The notes beneath the pieces are model-generated. The model made no database searches, had not been told where the DNA came from, and saw only the letters and a list, made by a program, of their open reading frames with translations. This document shows positions 8,036 to 16,174 of a stretch of DNA of 40,009 bases, piece after piece. The stretch is taken from the NCBI GenBank assembly GCA_001002325.1, contig LCNZ01000008.1, positions 1 through 40,009 of the forward strand. The letters are read 5' to 3'. This stretch comes from Candidatus Amesbacteria bacterium GW2011_GWB1_47_19 (GTDB taxonomy: Bacteria > Patescibacteriota > Microgenomatia > CAZETR01 > Amesbacteraceae). Numbering within the stretch: position 1 is the stretch's first letter; the number at the start of each line of letters is the position of its first letter. Position numbers and translations under genes: made by a program.

Positions 8036-8770
8036 TTAATCAGCTAACAATTCCTCAAGTGCGGCTGTATATGTTAAATCGCGTGTCCTATTTCTGTTTT
8101 CGGTTGCGTTTTTAAAGTTACCATGCAGGGCTGTCTCTTTTATTATGAGGTTATCTGCAATAATTAAGATTGCTGTTGCTGGAACATTAAAATGCCTAGA
8201 TACAGCAAAAACTGTAGAGGTTTCCATTTCAACACCCAGATAACCTTTCCTGGACCAGTTTTGTATATCTTCCCAGCTTTCAAACATCATTGCCTGACAA
8301 GTAACTACAGGTCCTTCATAAACTCTGATTTTAGATCCTAAACGTCGTTTCAAAGATTTACTTAGTTTCTCCTCAGAAAGATGCATATTACCACCTGAGT
8401 TAGGGTTGTACATTCTCGTCGTACTCTCGTCTCCATGGGAGTAAGTCGGTATTACAACACCTCCCATCTTTCCATCTTTAATCAATCCACCACACGTTCC
8501 TAGAACAATGTTTTTCTTCGATCCCAGCATACACCTGAAATGAAATATTTCGGAAATATAGGCACCACCATAACTAGTCTCGAACCAAAATCTTTTACCA
8601 TTGATTTTGAAAACAAGGACTTCACCTACAAAACTCTTACCCAGATGTTCATATTCCACGTCATATCCTTGCTCTTTAATTATCTCTTTAAGTAATCTCT
8701 TATCAACTTTATACTCCTTTGGTAAACCAAAATACTTTTTAAAATCTTCTACAGTGTGGCTTTTGTACAT
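8036..8770 (-). CDS. Nucleoside phosphorylase family protein (PNP/UDP type)
   Basis: 244 residues, the usual size of the NP-I family, which splits purine or uridine nucleosides with phosphate to base and pentose-1-phosphate. Visible marks are the GTCGGL loop (91-96, phosphate/ribose site), the VEMET motif (180-184, ribose-binding Glu) with the helix after it, and an Asp in IIADN (D206) at the place of the base-contacting Asp. The first 60 residues are an unusual N-terminal extension. The gene follows the glycosyltransferase at 8780 by 9 nt and has no Shine-Dalgarno, so it is likely co-transcribed and coupled. In this island it may salvage or release the base of a nucleoside product rather than serve general metabolism; that is inference. 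Substrate cannot be told. Confidence 0.85.
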   Translation of the reverse strand: MYKSHTVEDFKKYFGLPKEYKVDKRLLKEIIKEQGYDVEYEHLGKSFVGEVLVFKINGKRFWFETSYGGAYISEIFHFRCMLGSKKNIVLGTCGGLIKDGKMGGVVIPTYSHGDESTTRMYNPNSGGNMHLSEEKLSKSLKRRLGSKIRVYEGPVVTCQAMMFESWEDIQNWSRKGYLGVEMETSTVFAVSRHFNVPATAILIIADNLIIKETALHGNFKNATENRNRTRDLTYTAALEELLAD

Positions 8771-8779
8771 ACTTTTGAT

Positions 8780-9919
8780 TTAATGATAACCATTAGCAGT
8801 AAGGATATGTTTTATTTTATCAGCCGTAGCATATGCTCCATTACCACCAAGCGAGTCAATGAATCTTTTACCATTGGCCACAAATTCATTTGACCAATTA
8901 TCTCTATTTCCTATTAATTTATTTAGCCGTCCACCTACACGCTTTTGTGTTTCGGGCGACTGCTCAAATTCTTTGAGTTGTTTTAATACCATCTGAGTGC
9001 TATCACATAAAGGTACTCCTTTAAGTTCTAGCCTTGGCATGAAGTTTGATAGATGTGTGTGTGCAGGAGCCAGATCCTGCTCAATGAATTGATCCAGTTG
9101 CAGATATTGGCTGTTGTTTGAGGGTGGTAAAAATATGGTTGGTGTGCCAGACTCAAAAGCGAGTTCCGCGGTTACGAGGCCCGGGGTTATAAGAATAACT
9201 TCAGAATGTGATAGCTCATCTAGAAATTTATCATGGGCTAGAATTTTGAATTCAAATGGGGTATCAGGAAATTTATCAGATAATTCTTTGGCTATCCGTT
9301 CACTTGTTGTAACAATCACTTTATCAAATTTACTCCAATCAATACTCTTAAGAAGTAGATTTGTCATCACAGAAGGATAGTTAGTATCTCGGCCTTCCTT
9401 ATACCAATAAGGTGCTTCTCCTCCACCATAAGAAATTAAAACCTGATTTTTCCTACTACCCCCACTCATCCTACCTATTATTGGTCCAACCTTGAACAAA
9501 TTTTTTATTTTGCTTGCGTATTTTTGTTCGTTGGCTTTGTCGTTCATTAGACGCTCTGTTACATACAAATCAACATTTAATACTTCATCTGGAATAGAAT
9601 CCCAAAACCAAAACAAACAATCTATCCAAGTAGTCAACTTTCCTATCTGTTGCGCAATTTTCACGCTAGGAATATCCATCGTACTAATAAGCATATCTGC
9701 CTTAGAAATAATTCCTTCGAGTTTAGAGTCTGACTCTGGATTATCCGTGTCTATCTCGTGAATTGTGTCAAACGGATAATTCTTAGCCAGTTGAAGAGAC
9801 GTGCCAAATCCAGCGAAAGTTAGTTCGTGTCCCTGTTCTTTAAGAAGGTCCACTACATCAAGAAGTTTTCCTATCGGGCCAAAAGCAAAATTCTCAGCTG
9901 TTAAGACAAGTTTAGCCAT
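8780..9919 (-). CDS. GT-B glycosyltransferase, UGT/MurG-like
   Basis: 379 residues with the two-domain GT-B plan. The N-terminal part has a FGPIGKLLDVVDLLKEQGHE acceptor-domain start (13-32). The C-terminal part has SYGGGEAPYW (163-172) and the donor-binding stretch TPGLVTAELAFESGTP (245-260) followed by IFLPP, as in UDP-sugar transferases. The overall look (FGPxGK start, FWFWD near 103-107) reminds me of cytosylglucuronate-synthase-type enzymes of nucleoside antibiotics, but this is a memory-based resemblance, not a proven assignment. The gene starts 9 nt after the stop of the next glycosyltransferase and is followed 9 nt later by the nucleoside phosphorylase, so all three form one operon. 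No signal peptide or membrane segment; cytoplasmic. Confidence 0.75.
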   Translation of the reverse strand: MAKLVLTAENFAFGPIGKLLDVVDLLKEQGHELTFAGFGTSLQLAKNYPFDTIHEIDTDNPESDSKLEGIISKADMLISTMDIPSVKIAQQIGKLTTWIDCLFWFWDSIPDEVLNVDLYVTERLMNDKANEQKYASKIKNLFKVGPIIGRMSGGSRKNQVLISYGGGEAPYWYKEGRDTNYPSVMTNLLLKSIDWSKFDKVIVTTSERIAKELSDKFPDTPFEFKILAHDKFLDELSHSEVILITPGLVTAELAFESGTPTIFLPPSNNSQYLQLDQFIEQDLAPAHTHLSNFMPRLELKGVPLCDSTQMVLKQLKEFEQSPETQKRVGGRLNKLIGNRDNWSNEFVANGKRFIDSLGGNGAYATADKIKHILTANGYH

Positions 9920-9928
9920 AATTGCTTA

Positions 9929-10978
9929 TTATGCAAACCCTAAAAGTTGGGTGAGTCTTTTTTCGTATGAATGTTTCGTGTTTAAGGTCTCTCGTATATC
10001 TTTCGTAAGTTTTCTATACTTGTCATAATTATCAAGAATATTCATTATTTTGCAGGCAGGATTATCAGACAACGTCAATTTATCAATTTCGTTTCCATAA
10101 AGTTCTTTTGCGTGCGTGAAATATTTTAAGATAAATGGTATTGTATCGGCTGTAAAAGTTTCAAACATTCTTGGTGTTACAAAACGAAGATCGTTTAATA
10201 TCGGTCGAATTAAAATCGGATGAAGCAAACCTCTACTCATAGTTTCTTCGACGTGTCCATAAGGCGCAGAATCAAGAATCTGGATATGATTTCTCCTAAG
10301 CAAAGCTGGTTCAGAATATGTTGCTTCTTCATAGCCCTCCATAACTTTACCTGACCAATATTGTCCAATAAGTGCAACTCTCTTAAGTCTTTTTCTAATG
10401 GGCTCAGTGACTTTTACAAGCCACCGAATATCATTCCATCTGTACCAATTATTACCCACGTATAGTAAATCGAAATCTTTCCGTGATTGCTCCGTCTCTA
10501 GTATTGCGCTTCTCATTCCAAAATACAGAAAAGGTGTTACGTTCTTTGATGTTGTTGATCCAAGAAAAGGTTGCAAAATAGTATCCGATAAGGAGTTGTA
10601 TAGTTCCGTCCAATGATAATAGGAATCTAGGCTCTTGTGGTTCGTATCGTCTTTAGAATGAATAGGTTTTGAATACTTTCCATCTGGATCTATTACAATA
10701 CGTTTGGATCTTGGAATCTGTTTATATATTTGGTGCAGATCTTCAATAGAGAGAAACTGATAAGACTCATAAACTATTACGAATAAATCGGGTTGCCACT
10801 GCCTATTTGCTACAGGAACCGTTGATCGGATGATATTATCAATATACCCAAATTCTGACACTCTAATATCGTAACCAAGTTTTTTACCAGCTTGGTAATA
10901 TCCAAGTATAGTATTGCTTGACCCACAGTTATATTGGAAATTTGCTACAAAAGCCACTTTTGCTTTTTTTGTAGGCAT
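9929..10978 (-). CDS. GT-B-like glycosyltransferase, CgeB-like
   Basis: About 349 residues. ATG 10978 is preferred to a TTG two codons earlier. The N-terminus AKVAFVANFQYNCGSSNTI and the following helix (LGYYQAGKKLGYD) form a Rossmann-like first strand and helix. The C-terminal stretch PRMFETFTADTIPFIL resembles the R-x-FE-x-x-A-x-G-x-x-P motif of CgeB/GT4-type sugar transferases, although the usual Gly is replaced by Thr-Asp. A DLLYVGNNWYRW segment near the middle starts the second domain. It is the first gene of the minus-strand island operon, transcribed from the divergent region at 10979-11032. No membrane segment is seen. Donor and acceptor are unknown. Confidence 0.65.
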   Translation of the reverse strand: MPTKKAKVAFVANFQYNCGSSNTILGYYQAGKKLGYDIRVSEFGYIDNIIRSTVPVANRQWQPDLFVIVYESYQFLSIEDLHQIYKQIPRSKRIVIDPDGKYSKPIHSKDDTNHKSLDSYYHWTELYNSLSDTILQPFLGSTTSKNVTPFLYFGMRSAILETEQSRKDFDLLYVGNNWYRWNDIRWLVKVTEPIRKRLKRVALIGQYWSGKVMEGYEEATYSEPALLRRNHIQILDSAPYGHVEETMSRGLLHPILIRPILNDLRFVTPRMFETFTADTIPFILKYFTHAKELYGNEIDKLTLSDNPACKIMNILDNYDKYRKLTKDIRETLNTKHSYEKRLTQLLGFA

Positions 10979-11032
10979 TTTCAATTCATTATGGGGATAA
11001 ACGATCGGATTATATTGCTATAATATACCAAC
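10979..11032. promoter_or_regulatory. Divergent promoter region of the island
   Basis: This 54-bp region separates the two opposing gene sets. On plus, TATAAT (11019-11024) ends 8 nt before the ATG at 11033. On minus, a CATAAT ends 9 nt before the ATG at 10978, and a second TATAAT lies further upstream. No clear -35 boxes. Both sets could be co-regulated from here. Confidence 0.5.
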
Positions 11033-12274
11033 ATGTCAAAAGGTTGTGTTCATGCAAAAAGTGAAGACGATATCGACGTCTTTTATAAGAAAACAATTTC
11101 TTATTGCTACCATAACCACAACTTAAACTTCCATGTATCGCAGACTCTTTTTAGCTCCCAAGATGTTGATATCGGTACACGTCGACTTTTATCAAACCTA
11201 ACTTCGGAAGATTACACCTATTCGAAAGTTCTTGATCTTGGATGTGGTTATGGAGTTATAGGCATTTCGTTAAAAAGTGTGAATCCGGAAGGTACCGTAC
11301 ACATGGTTGATAGAGATTCCCTTGCACTTGACTATACTCGCAAAAATTTAGAACTTAACCACTTTGAAGCATCAGTATACGCCAGCTTAGGATACGATCG
11401 AGTTTCGGATGCGGATTTTGATCTAATTGTTTCCAACATACCCGCAAAGATAGGAAAGCCAGTTCTCTCATATTTGCTTACTGCGGCAAGATTGCATTTA
11501 AAACCGAACGGGCGAGTAGCAATTGTCGTAATTGATGCGATCGCAGATTATATTACAGGAGTTATTTCGGATCTTGGAGTTAATATCCTTATCCAAAAGA
11601 AATATCCTGGACATATGGTATTTGTGTACGAATTCTCAGAGGGATCTTCAACCAAAAGGCCCATTCATGAATCCTTCGAAAAATATATTTATAATCGCGA
11701 AGAAAAACTCTTTACGGTGGATCATCATAGCCTCTCCATTCTTACAGCGTACGGATTACCTGAATTTGATACCTTAAGTTATGAAACTCAAATGGTTATT
11801 GAGTCTTTAAAAATAACTAAGTGCAAACAAGAAAATAAAGCTGTAGTATTCAACCCAACTCAAGGAATACTCCCCGTGGTCTTAACTCAATTTGTGACAG
11901 TTAAGGAAATCGCTTTAGTAGATCGCGATCTTTTGGCGCTTGAGGTGTCAAAAAGGAACCTCATTTTAAATGGCTTTGAAAAGGATCGTATTTCTTTGCA
12001 TCATCAAGCTGATTTAAAGATTATCAACACTGGTAATATCAACTGCATTATTGGAGTCTTTGATGAAAAAGACGGTCAGGCAGTTCATGCAAGGCTTTTC
12101 AATCAAGCAGCACAGCAACTTTCCCCCGAGGGAGTAATCGTGGTTGCATCAGGATCAACACCAATTACCCGAATTGAGGCAATTGCCCATGCAGATAAAT
12201 CTTTGGAAATACTTGGGCGCAAGAAAGCTAAAGGTAAAAGCGTTATAGTCTTAAGGAAGAAATCGAGATTTTGA
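11033..12274 (+). CDS. Tandem class I SAM methyltransferase, RsmC/MTS-like
   Basis: 413 residues in two methyltransferase-fold halves. The first half is complete: FSSQDVDIGTRRLL (typical lead-in of the 'methyltransferase small' family), VLDLGCGYGVIG (67-78, SAM site), MVDRDSLAL, and SNIPAKIGK (134-142) in place of the catalytic NPPF. This motif IV type is seen in enzymes that methylate an exocyclic amine. The second half (from about 240) keeps the fold pattern (AVVFNPTQGILPVVL, IALVDRDLLAL) but has lost the glycine-rich loop, so it is probably structural. RsmC of known bacteria has the opposite order, with the degenerate domain first. It starts at ATG 11033, 8 nt behind a -10 box, with no Shine-Dalgarno. 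Substrate unknown: rRNA or a small molecule of the island. Confidence 0.75.
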   Translation: MSKGCVHAKSEDDIDVFYKKTISYCYHNHNLNFHVSQTLFSSQDVDIGTRRLLSNLTSEDYTYSKVLDLGCGYGVIGISLKSVNPEGTVHMVDRDSLALDYTRKNLELNHFEASVYASLGYDRVSDADFDLIVSNIPAKIGKPVLSYLLTAARLHLKPNGRVAIVVIDAIADYITGVISDLGVNILIQKKYPGHMVFVYEFSEGSSTKRPIHESFEKYIYNREEKLFTVDHHSLSILTAYGLPEFDTLSYETQMVIESLKITKCKQENKAVVFNPTQGILPVVLTQFVTVKEIALVDRDLLALEVSKRNLILNGFEKDRISLHHQADLKIINTGNINCIIGVFDEKDGQAVHARLFNQAAQQLSPEGVIVVASGSTPITRIEAIAHADKSLEILGRKKAKGKSVIVLRKKSRF

Positions 12275-12288
12275 TCGGACAAGAGTGA

Positions 12289-12294
12289 TACTAT
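12289..12294 (+). promoter_or_regulatory. -10 box just before the methyltransferase gene
   Basis: TACTAT ends 7 nt before the ATG at 12302, in the short gap after the previous stop. No good -35 at 17 nt and no Shine-Dalgarno. Fits the leaderless pattern seen elsewhere in the window. Confidence 0.35.
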
Positions 12295-12301
12295 TTTCCA
12301 T

Positions 12302-13132
12302 ATGACATCTTCAAAACAACACGAGATAGGCATGGCCGGATTAGCGTTATTGAGAAGTTGGTTGGTCGGTGACAAGGCGGTCGTAAAATCTATCATCAAA
12401 GAAGTCCGGGGGCTCGCAAAAGAAATAAAAGACGAATCCTCTGTAACTTTATTTAGTGTATCGGAGGGTTACAAGGCATGGGCAGATACATACGATAATA
12501 TGCCTAATCTTTTACTTGAAGTTGAGGAACCAGTAGTCAAAACATTATTAAACAAATTTTCGCCTGGAATTGCGCTTGATGCTGCATGTGGAACTGGAAG
12601 ATATAGTGAATTATTAAATTCTCTTGGTTATAAAGTGACTGGTATGGATCTCTCGCCAGCAATGTTATTCAAAGCAAGAAAAACTCGAAATAACAAAATT
12701 AATTTTATTGAAGGCGACCTAACAGCTATACCTTTAAAAGATGCATGTATAGATCTAACAATCTGTGCACTTGCTCTTACACATTTGCCCAACATAGAGA
12801 TAGCATTATCCGAGCTTAAAAGAGTAACTCACCCAAGCGGCCATATTATCATATCTGATATTCATCCTTGGCTAGTAATGTTGGGAGGACAGGCAGAATT
12901 TTTTGATAAAAAAGGTAAACATGGTTATATTCTTAACTATATCCATTGGCACAATGATTATCTCAAATCTTTTCAACAACTTCATTTACAAGTAATTGAA
13001 TGCTTAGAGCCAACCATGGAATCAAAACATGTAAAATTGGCCAAAAATAGATTTGATTTAAAAGAAAAAACTATTGTAACAGCGCTTCAAGGATTACCAA
13101 TCGCGCTCATATGGGTGCTAGAACGATCGTGA
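12302..13132 (+). CDS. Class I SAM methyltransferase (Methyltransf_11 type)
   Basis: 276 residues. LDAACGTGRYSELL (92-105) is the SAM-binding loop, MDLSPAML (115-122) holds the acidic ribose contact, GDLTAIPL (138-145) the adenine contact, and ALALTHL with ELKRVTHPSGHIIISD completes the fold. The C-terminal part has HPW and HWHNDYLKSF stretches like small-molecule N- or O-methyltransferases. An N-terminal helical extension of about 50 residues precedes the domain. The gene lies 27 nt after the tandem methyltransferase and overlaps the GT2 gene, so the plus-strand genes are likely one operon, with a possible internal promoter. The methyl acceptor is unknown; a sugar, nucleoside or peptide product of the island is a guess. 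Confidence 0.85.
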   Translation: MTSSKQHEIGMAGLALLRSWLVGDKAVVKSIIKEVRGLAKEIKDESSVTLFSVSEGYKAWADTYDNMPNLLLEVEEPVVKTLLNKFSPGIALDAACGTGRYSELLNSLGYKVTGMDLSPAMLFKARKTRNNKINFIEGDLTAIPLKDACIDLTICALALTHLPNIEIALSELKRVTHPSGHIIISDIHPWLVMLGGQAEFFDKKGKHGYILNYIHWHNDYLKSFQQLHLQVIECLEPTMESKHVKLAKNRFDLKEKTIVTALQGLPIALIWVLERS

Positions 13133-14676
13133 CCGCAAAAACTCTAAAAAAAATAATTACAGAAAAGAGTAACGATTACACTCCGCTCGAAGAAAAATAT
13201 AAAATAAATACAGGAAATTCTTTATTCGATCCAAACGCCATACCCTTTAAAACAAATTTAAAAAAGCCTTTTACGGTCTCAGTTGTTATACCGGCTTACA
13301 ATACTCAATTCTCAATCCTCGCTTGTTTGGCATCTATAGAACAAAGCAGTTTTAACGTCAATCACCAAGACAAGATTCAAGTGATAGTAGTCGATGATGG
13401 CTCAAAAGATAATACATGGAAACTCATTAAAAATTCTGATTTTTCATTAAACCTTACACTTATTCGACAAACAAATCATGGTCAAGCTCAAGCGCTGAAT
13501 ACCGGCATTTGCATTGCAGAAGGAGACATAATTATTTCCTGTGACTCAGACATGGTACTTGGATATTATACAATTGAACATTTTGTCACATGTCATCAAC
13601 AAATACCCAATGTTCTGCTAGCAGGCTTTCGAAGAGATACTCCTGAATCCGATCCCAGGGTAAATTCCGGCCTTATTAGGAAATACGGCAGTCATCTTGA
13701 CTCCTTTTTTACAAACGATGAAAGAATTTTTTTCCCGATTCCGGGTTGGCCAAGTAACATGTGCTTAATAAGCAACCACTTTAAAAATTTAGGAGAAGCA
13801 CATTGTTTATGGATGCCGGATAACGACGCTTGGCTTCTACAAGACATGGTAATTGGAGCGCTTTTTAGTCTTTCAAGGTCAGTTTATCTCGAGGTTGGTG
13901 GGTTTGACGAACGACTGGTGGGTTGGGGTTGCACGGATGGATATCTTGCTGCAAAAGCGATTGGTGCGAGCCAGTATATTGTGCCACTGTATGCAGCCTC
14001 TGGTCTGCACATAAATCATCAAATACGCCTTGAAAATAAACAACTGCAATATGAGGCAAACAGAGAATTATTTTTAAAGTTTATCGAAACAACTAAAGTT
14101 GATAACCACCCCGATTGGTTAAAACATGCAAAGGATCGAATTGTTGAATCATTCATACATACTCCAAAAAAAAAATTATATAGGCTGAAAACCAATTCCA
14201 TTGGAACGGATAATTTAGAATCTTACTTAAACAAGATTGATAGTTTGCTTGCAATCGGTGAATATACTCAAGCACTTGAAACAATTACAGACAAATCTAA
14301 AAAAAATAACAACTCAAAGTTATCTTTAAGACTTGGAAAGGTCTTTATTGGTATGAGTCTGTATAAAGAAGCTATCAAGGTTTTGAGTGAGATTTCTTCG
14401 TCTCCAGAAGTAGCAATTGAGTTGGTTGTTGCACTGGCTGCAGATGGTCAATTCAAACTTGCTAAGGAAGCGTTACAAAAACTAGCTCAAACTCATCCGG
14501 AAACACCAGAGCTTTCATATTGGTACAGGAGCTCCTCAGAAAAACACATTCAACAAGGAGAAAAATTTCTTAGCGAAGGGTTTTATAAAGTTGCTCTCCG
14601 ATGTTTTGAGGCAGCTCTTGTTGTAAATCCAATAGATAAATTGGCTTTAAAATATAGAAATCAATGCATTTCTTGA
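13111..14676 (+). CDS. GT2 glycosyltransferase with C-terminal TPR region
   Basis: 521 residues from ATG 13111. A GTG at 13129, making a 4-nt GTGA overlap with the previous gene, is an equally possible start. The GT-A domain shows VSVVIPAYNT (57-65), VVDDGSKDN (93-101), the metal-binding D145-S-D147, and GGFDERLVGWGCTDGYLAAKA (263-283), the acceptor-side motif seen in galactosyltransferase-type GT27/GT2 proteins. After about residue 350 comes a helical repeat region of TPR character, ending in a repeat with GFYKVALRCFEAALVVNPIDKLAL. TPRs suggest binding of a protein partner or substrate. No transmembrane segment is seen, so it is likely cytoplasmic. It fits a role in building or transferring a sugar in the island pathway. 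Confidence 0.85.
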   Translation: MGARTIVTAKTLKKIITEKSNDYTPLEEKYKINTGNSLFDPNAIPFKTNLKKPFTVSVVIPAYNTQFSILACLASIEQSSFNVNHQDKIQVIVVDDGSKDNTWKLIKNSDFSLNLTLIRQTNHGQAQALNTGICIAEGDIIISCDSDMVLGYYTIEHFVTCHQQIPNVLLAGFRRDTPESDPRVNSGLIRKYGSHLDSFFTNDERIFFPIPGWPSNMCLISNHFKNLGEAHCLWMPDNDAWLLQDMVIGALFSLSRSVYLEVGGFDERLVGWGCTDGYLAAKAIGASQYIVPLYAASGLHINHQIRLENKQLQYEANRELFLKFIETTKVDNHPDWLKHAKDRIVESFIHTPKKKLYRLKTNSIGTDNLESYLNKIDSLLAIGEYTQALETITDKSKKNNNSKLSLRLGKVFIGMSLYKEAIKVLSEISSSPEVAIELVVALAADGQFKLAKEALQKLAQTHPETPELSYWYRSSSEKHIQQGEKFLSEGFYKVALRCFEAALVVNPIDKLALKYRNQCIS

Positions 14677-14736
14677 CCCAATCATTCAAAGGTGATCAGC
14701 GTTCCAATAAGTTTCTTTATACTCTCTAGTATTTGA

Positions 14737-14742
14737 TACAAT
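14737..14742 (+). promoter_or_regulatory. -10 box just before the kinase gene
   Basis: TACAAT ends 7 nt before the ATG at 14750. No ribosome-binding site is present. The gap from the previous gene is 73 nt, so the kinase may have its own leaderless promoter. -35 is weak. Confidence 0.4.
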
Positions 14743-14749
14743 TCCAGGT

Positions 14750-15820
14750 ATGTCAGAACTTGCACAATCCAAGGGGATTTTTTCGGGAGATAACTTGCCC
14801 ATAGGCTGGAAGGACCAACGATCCAAATTGGACAGTTATTTGCATCATCTGAGTGTCGTCTGTCCAGATATGAAATTGATAGGTCAGATAACAAGAGGTG
14901 CAAATAGTACAACCTTTGTCTTAAAAGGAGCAGACGGTCTATGTATATGTCAGTTTAGTGGATCTCTAAAAGTAAACTTGAATTTTAACAACCCCTTTTT
15001 TCAAGAAGATCAGTCCGCATACAAATTCCGAGGAGTAAAAGAGAGAATGGCCTATCTCCGAAGTCAAAACATCGCCGTACCGGAGGTTTTTTCAACTGGA
15101 ACTGTAATTGTAGACGATAATCAAGAGGAGTTCGTCATTATGAATTTTGTTAAGGGAATAAGCGTTGATAGCTTTCTTTCTAGTCATCCTCATAAAAGAC
15201 AGCAGGTTTATGAACGAGTTGGAGTATTGCTTGCCCAACTACAATCAGTTCAACTTTTAGAATCTCACTCTTCTGCAAACGATTTAGTTATGAGAAAAGT
15301 GGAAAATGCTAGTACCTATCTGGTTAGAAACCAGATTTTGGCCTCAGAACATGGCAGACAACTAATGGGGGTGCTTAGTCGGAGAGTAGACCAGCTAGGT
15401 GACTTTCAAACAACATATGTCCATCTCGATCCAACTCCAGTAAATATGCAGGTAACCGGATCTATTGATAATTATGTGCTAACACTGCTAGATGTCGAAG
15501 CAATCAATCCTGGCCATCCGCTAATAGATGGTCTGGGCAGAAGTATAAAATGGGGAATACATGACTGGAACTACGTTTCTGGCGGAGAACTGACCAGTGT
15601 TTCTTCAACAGTGGATGCATTTCTTCGCGGCTATTCACAATTTGTGCCAGAGGCAACAAAATATATAATAGAACCTGAATTACTTCAACCACTAATGGTT
15701 ACGACAGAATTAGTATTGCTCCCCTTGTCAATAATGAAGGAAAACATGAAAGAGGAACCGGGAGAATATTACGATTGGAGCAAAAATAGGTTATTACAAC
15801 TGATTGAAGGTTGTGAATAA
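14750..15820 (+). CDS. APH/choline-kinase-like phosphotransferase
   Basis: 356 residues with the protein-kinase-like small-molecule kinase plan. The N-lobe has GQITRGANSTTFVL (nucleotide-binding turn) and the hinge FVIMNFVKGISVD. The catalytic loop is VHLDPTPVN: H225, catalytic D227 and N232, a variant of the family HGDxxxxN. The metal-binding motif is LLDVEAINPGHPLIDG with D248 and E250. The family phosphorylates hydroxyls of aminoglycosides, choline, homoserine, fructosamine or sugars, conferring resistance or activating a sugar. It is the last gene of the island before tRNA-Pro. In a biosynthetic island it could be a self-protection enzyme or a tailoring step. Substrate cannot be told. Confidence 0.8.
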   Translation: MSELAQSKGIFSGDNLPIGWKDQRSKLDSYLHHLSVVCPDMKLIGQITRGANSTTFVLKGADGLCICQFSGSLKVNLNFNNPFFQEDQSAYKFRGVKERMAYLRSQNIAVPEVFSTGTVIVDDNQEEFVIMNFVKGISVDSFLSSHPHKRQQVYERVGVLLAQLQSVQLLESHSSANDLVMRKVENASTYLVRNQILASEHGRQLMGVLSRRVDQLGDFQTTYVHLDPTPVNMQVTGSIDNYVLTLLDVEAINPGHPLIDGLGRSIKWGIHDWNYVSGGELTSVSSTVDAFLRGYSQFVPEATKYIIEPELLQPLMVTTELVLLPLSIMKENMKEEPGEYYDWSKNRLLQLIEGCE

Positions 15821-16070
15821 TTTTTTTGCTCGACAAACTTTATTAATTCCTTCAAGGCCATGAAGCTCTCAACTGTTGATTATGGGTGGTCTACGGAAGT
15901 AGTACCAGTTAGTCATCTTGTAACCAGAAAATAAAATCTTGCCCTCAAACTAGTTTTTAAAGTTCCTTAAAATTATTACATTTGCGTGATTTGTTCTTAC
16001 CCTGCTCCCTGCAAATTTCGGCGGTGCATAAAAAGCCGGTATCCTGATTGCGGCCGACTCCTCTCTGTTA
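15821..16070. other. Noncoding right end of the island
   Basis: 250 bp between the kinase stop and the tRNA-Pro 3' end. No supported ORF, tRNA or repeat is seen apart from a weak terminator-like hairpin for the tRNA. Confidence 0.5.
16030..16054 (-). terminator. Weak terminator-like hairpin downstream of tRNA-Pro
   Basis: On the minus strand GCCG and CGGC can pair around a 12-nt loop, directly followed by TTTTT. The stem is short. Confidence 0.3.
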
Positions 16071-16109
16071 GTCGGGGAGCGGGGAATTGAACCCCGTCCT
16101 TTCGCACCC
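16071..16109 (-). other. Right attachment-like site inside tRNA-Pro
   Basis: 39-bp direct repeat of 7841-7879, from the anticodon loop to position 74 of the complete tRNA. If the island integrated here, this 3' half was brought in by the element and restored the tRNA. Confidence 0.8.
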
Positions 16110-16142
16110 CATGCGAAAATTCTACCGTCAAACTCCTCCCCG
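16072..16142 (-). tRNA. tRNA-Pro (anticodon GGG)
   Basis: 71 nt fold into a cloverleaf. The acceptor is CGGGGAG with CTCCCCG, including the C1-G72 pair typical of bacterial tRNA-Pro. The anticodon stem is TTCGC/GCGAA with loop ATGGGGT, giving anticodon GGG with U33 and G37. The T-arm is CGGGG-TTCAATT-CCCCG. The D-arm is weak (GTTT/GAAT, two wobble pairs) with G18-G19 and A21. Odd features: position 8 is G rather than U, position 14 is G rather than A, and the last variable-loop base is A rather than a pyrimidine. The gene lacks an encoded CCA (A73 is followed by CTA), while the displaced copy at 7839-7841 has one. It follows rpsI by 32 nt and is probably the end of that transcript. Confidence 0.8.
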
Positions 16143-16174
16143 AATGGAATGATTTTACCAAAAAAACAGAAGGT

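Larger units (their letters stand above)
7880..16070. mobile_element. Integrated island in tRNA-Pro(GGG), 8.2 kb, no integrase
   Basis: The segment lies between two direct 39-bp copies of the tRNA-Pro 3' half and starts right at the 3' end of the complete tRNA gene, the usual geometry of a tRNA-targeted element. It is visibly richer in A+T than its surroundings: bases 8101-8160 contain 24 G+C, while 20041-20100 in the RNA polymerase genes contain 34. It holds two divergent gene sets: phosphorylase and two glycosyltransferases on minus; two methyltransferases, a GT2-TPR protein and a kinase on plus. No recombinase, transfer or replication gene is visible, so it would depend on an enzyme encoded elsewhere or is now fixed. 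Confidence 0.75.
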
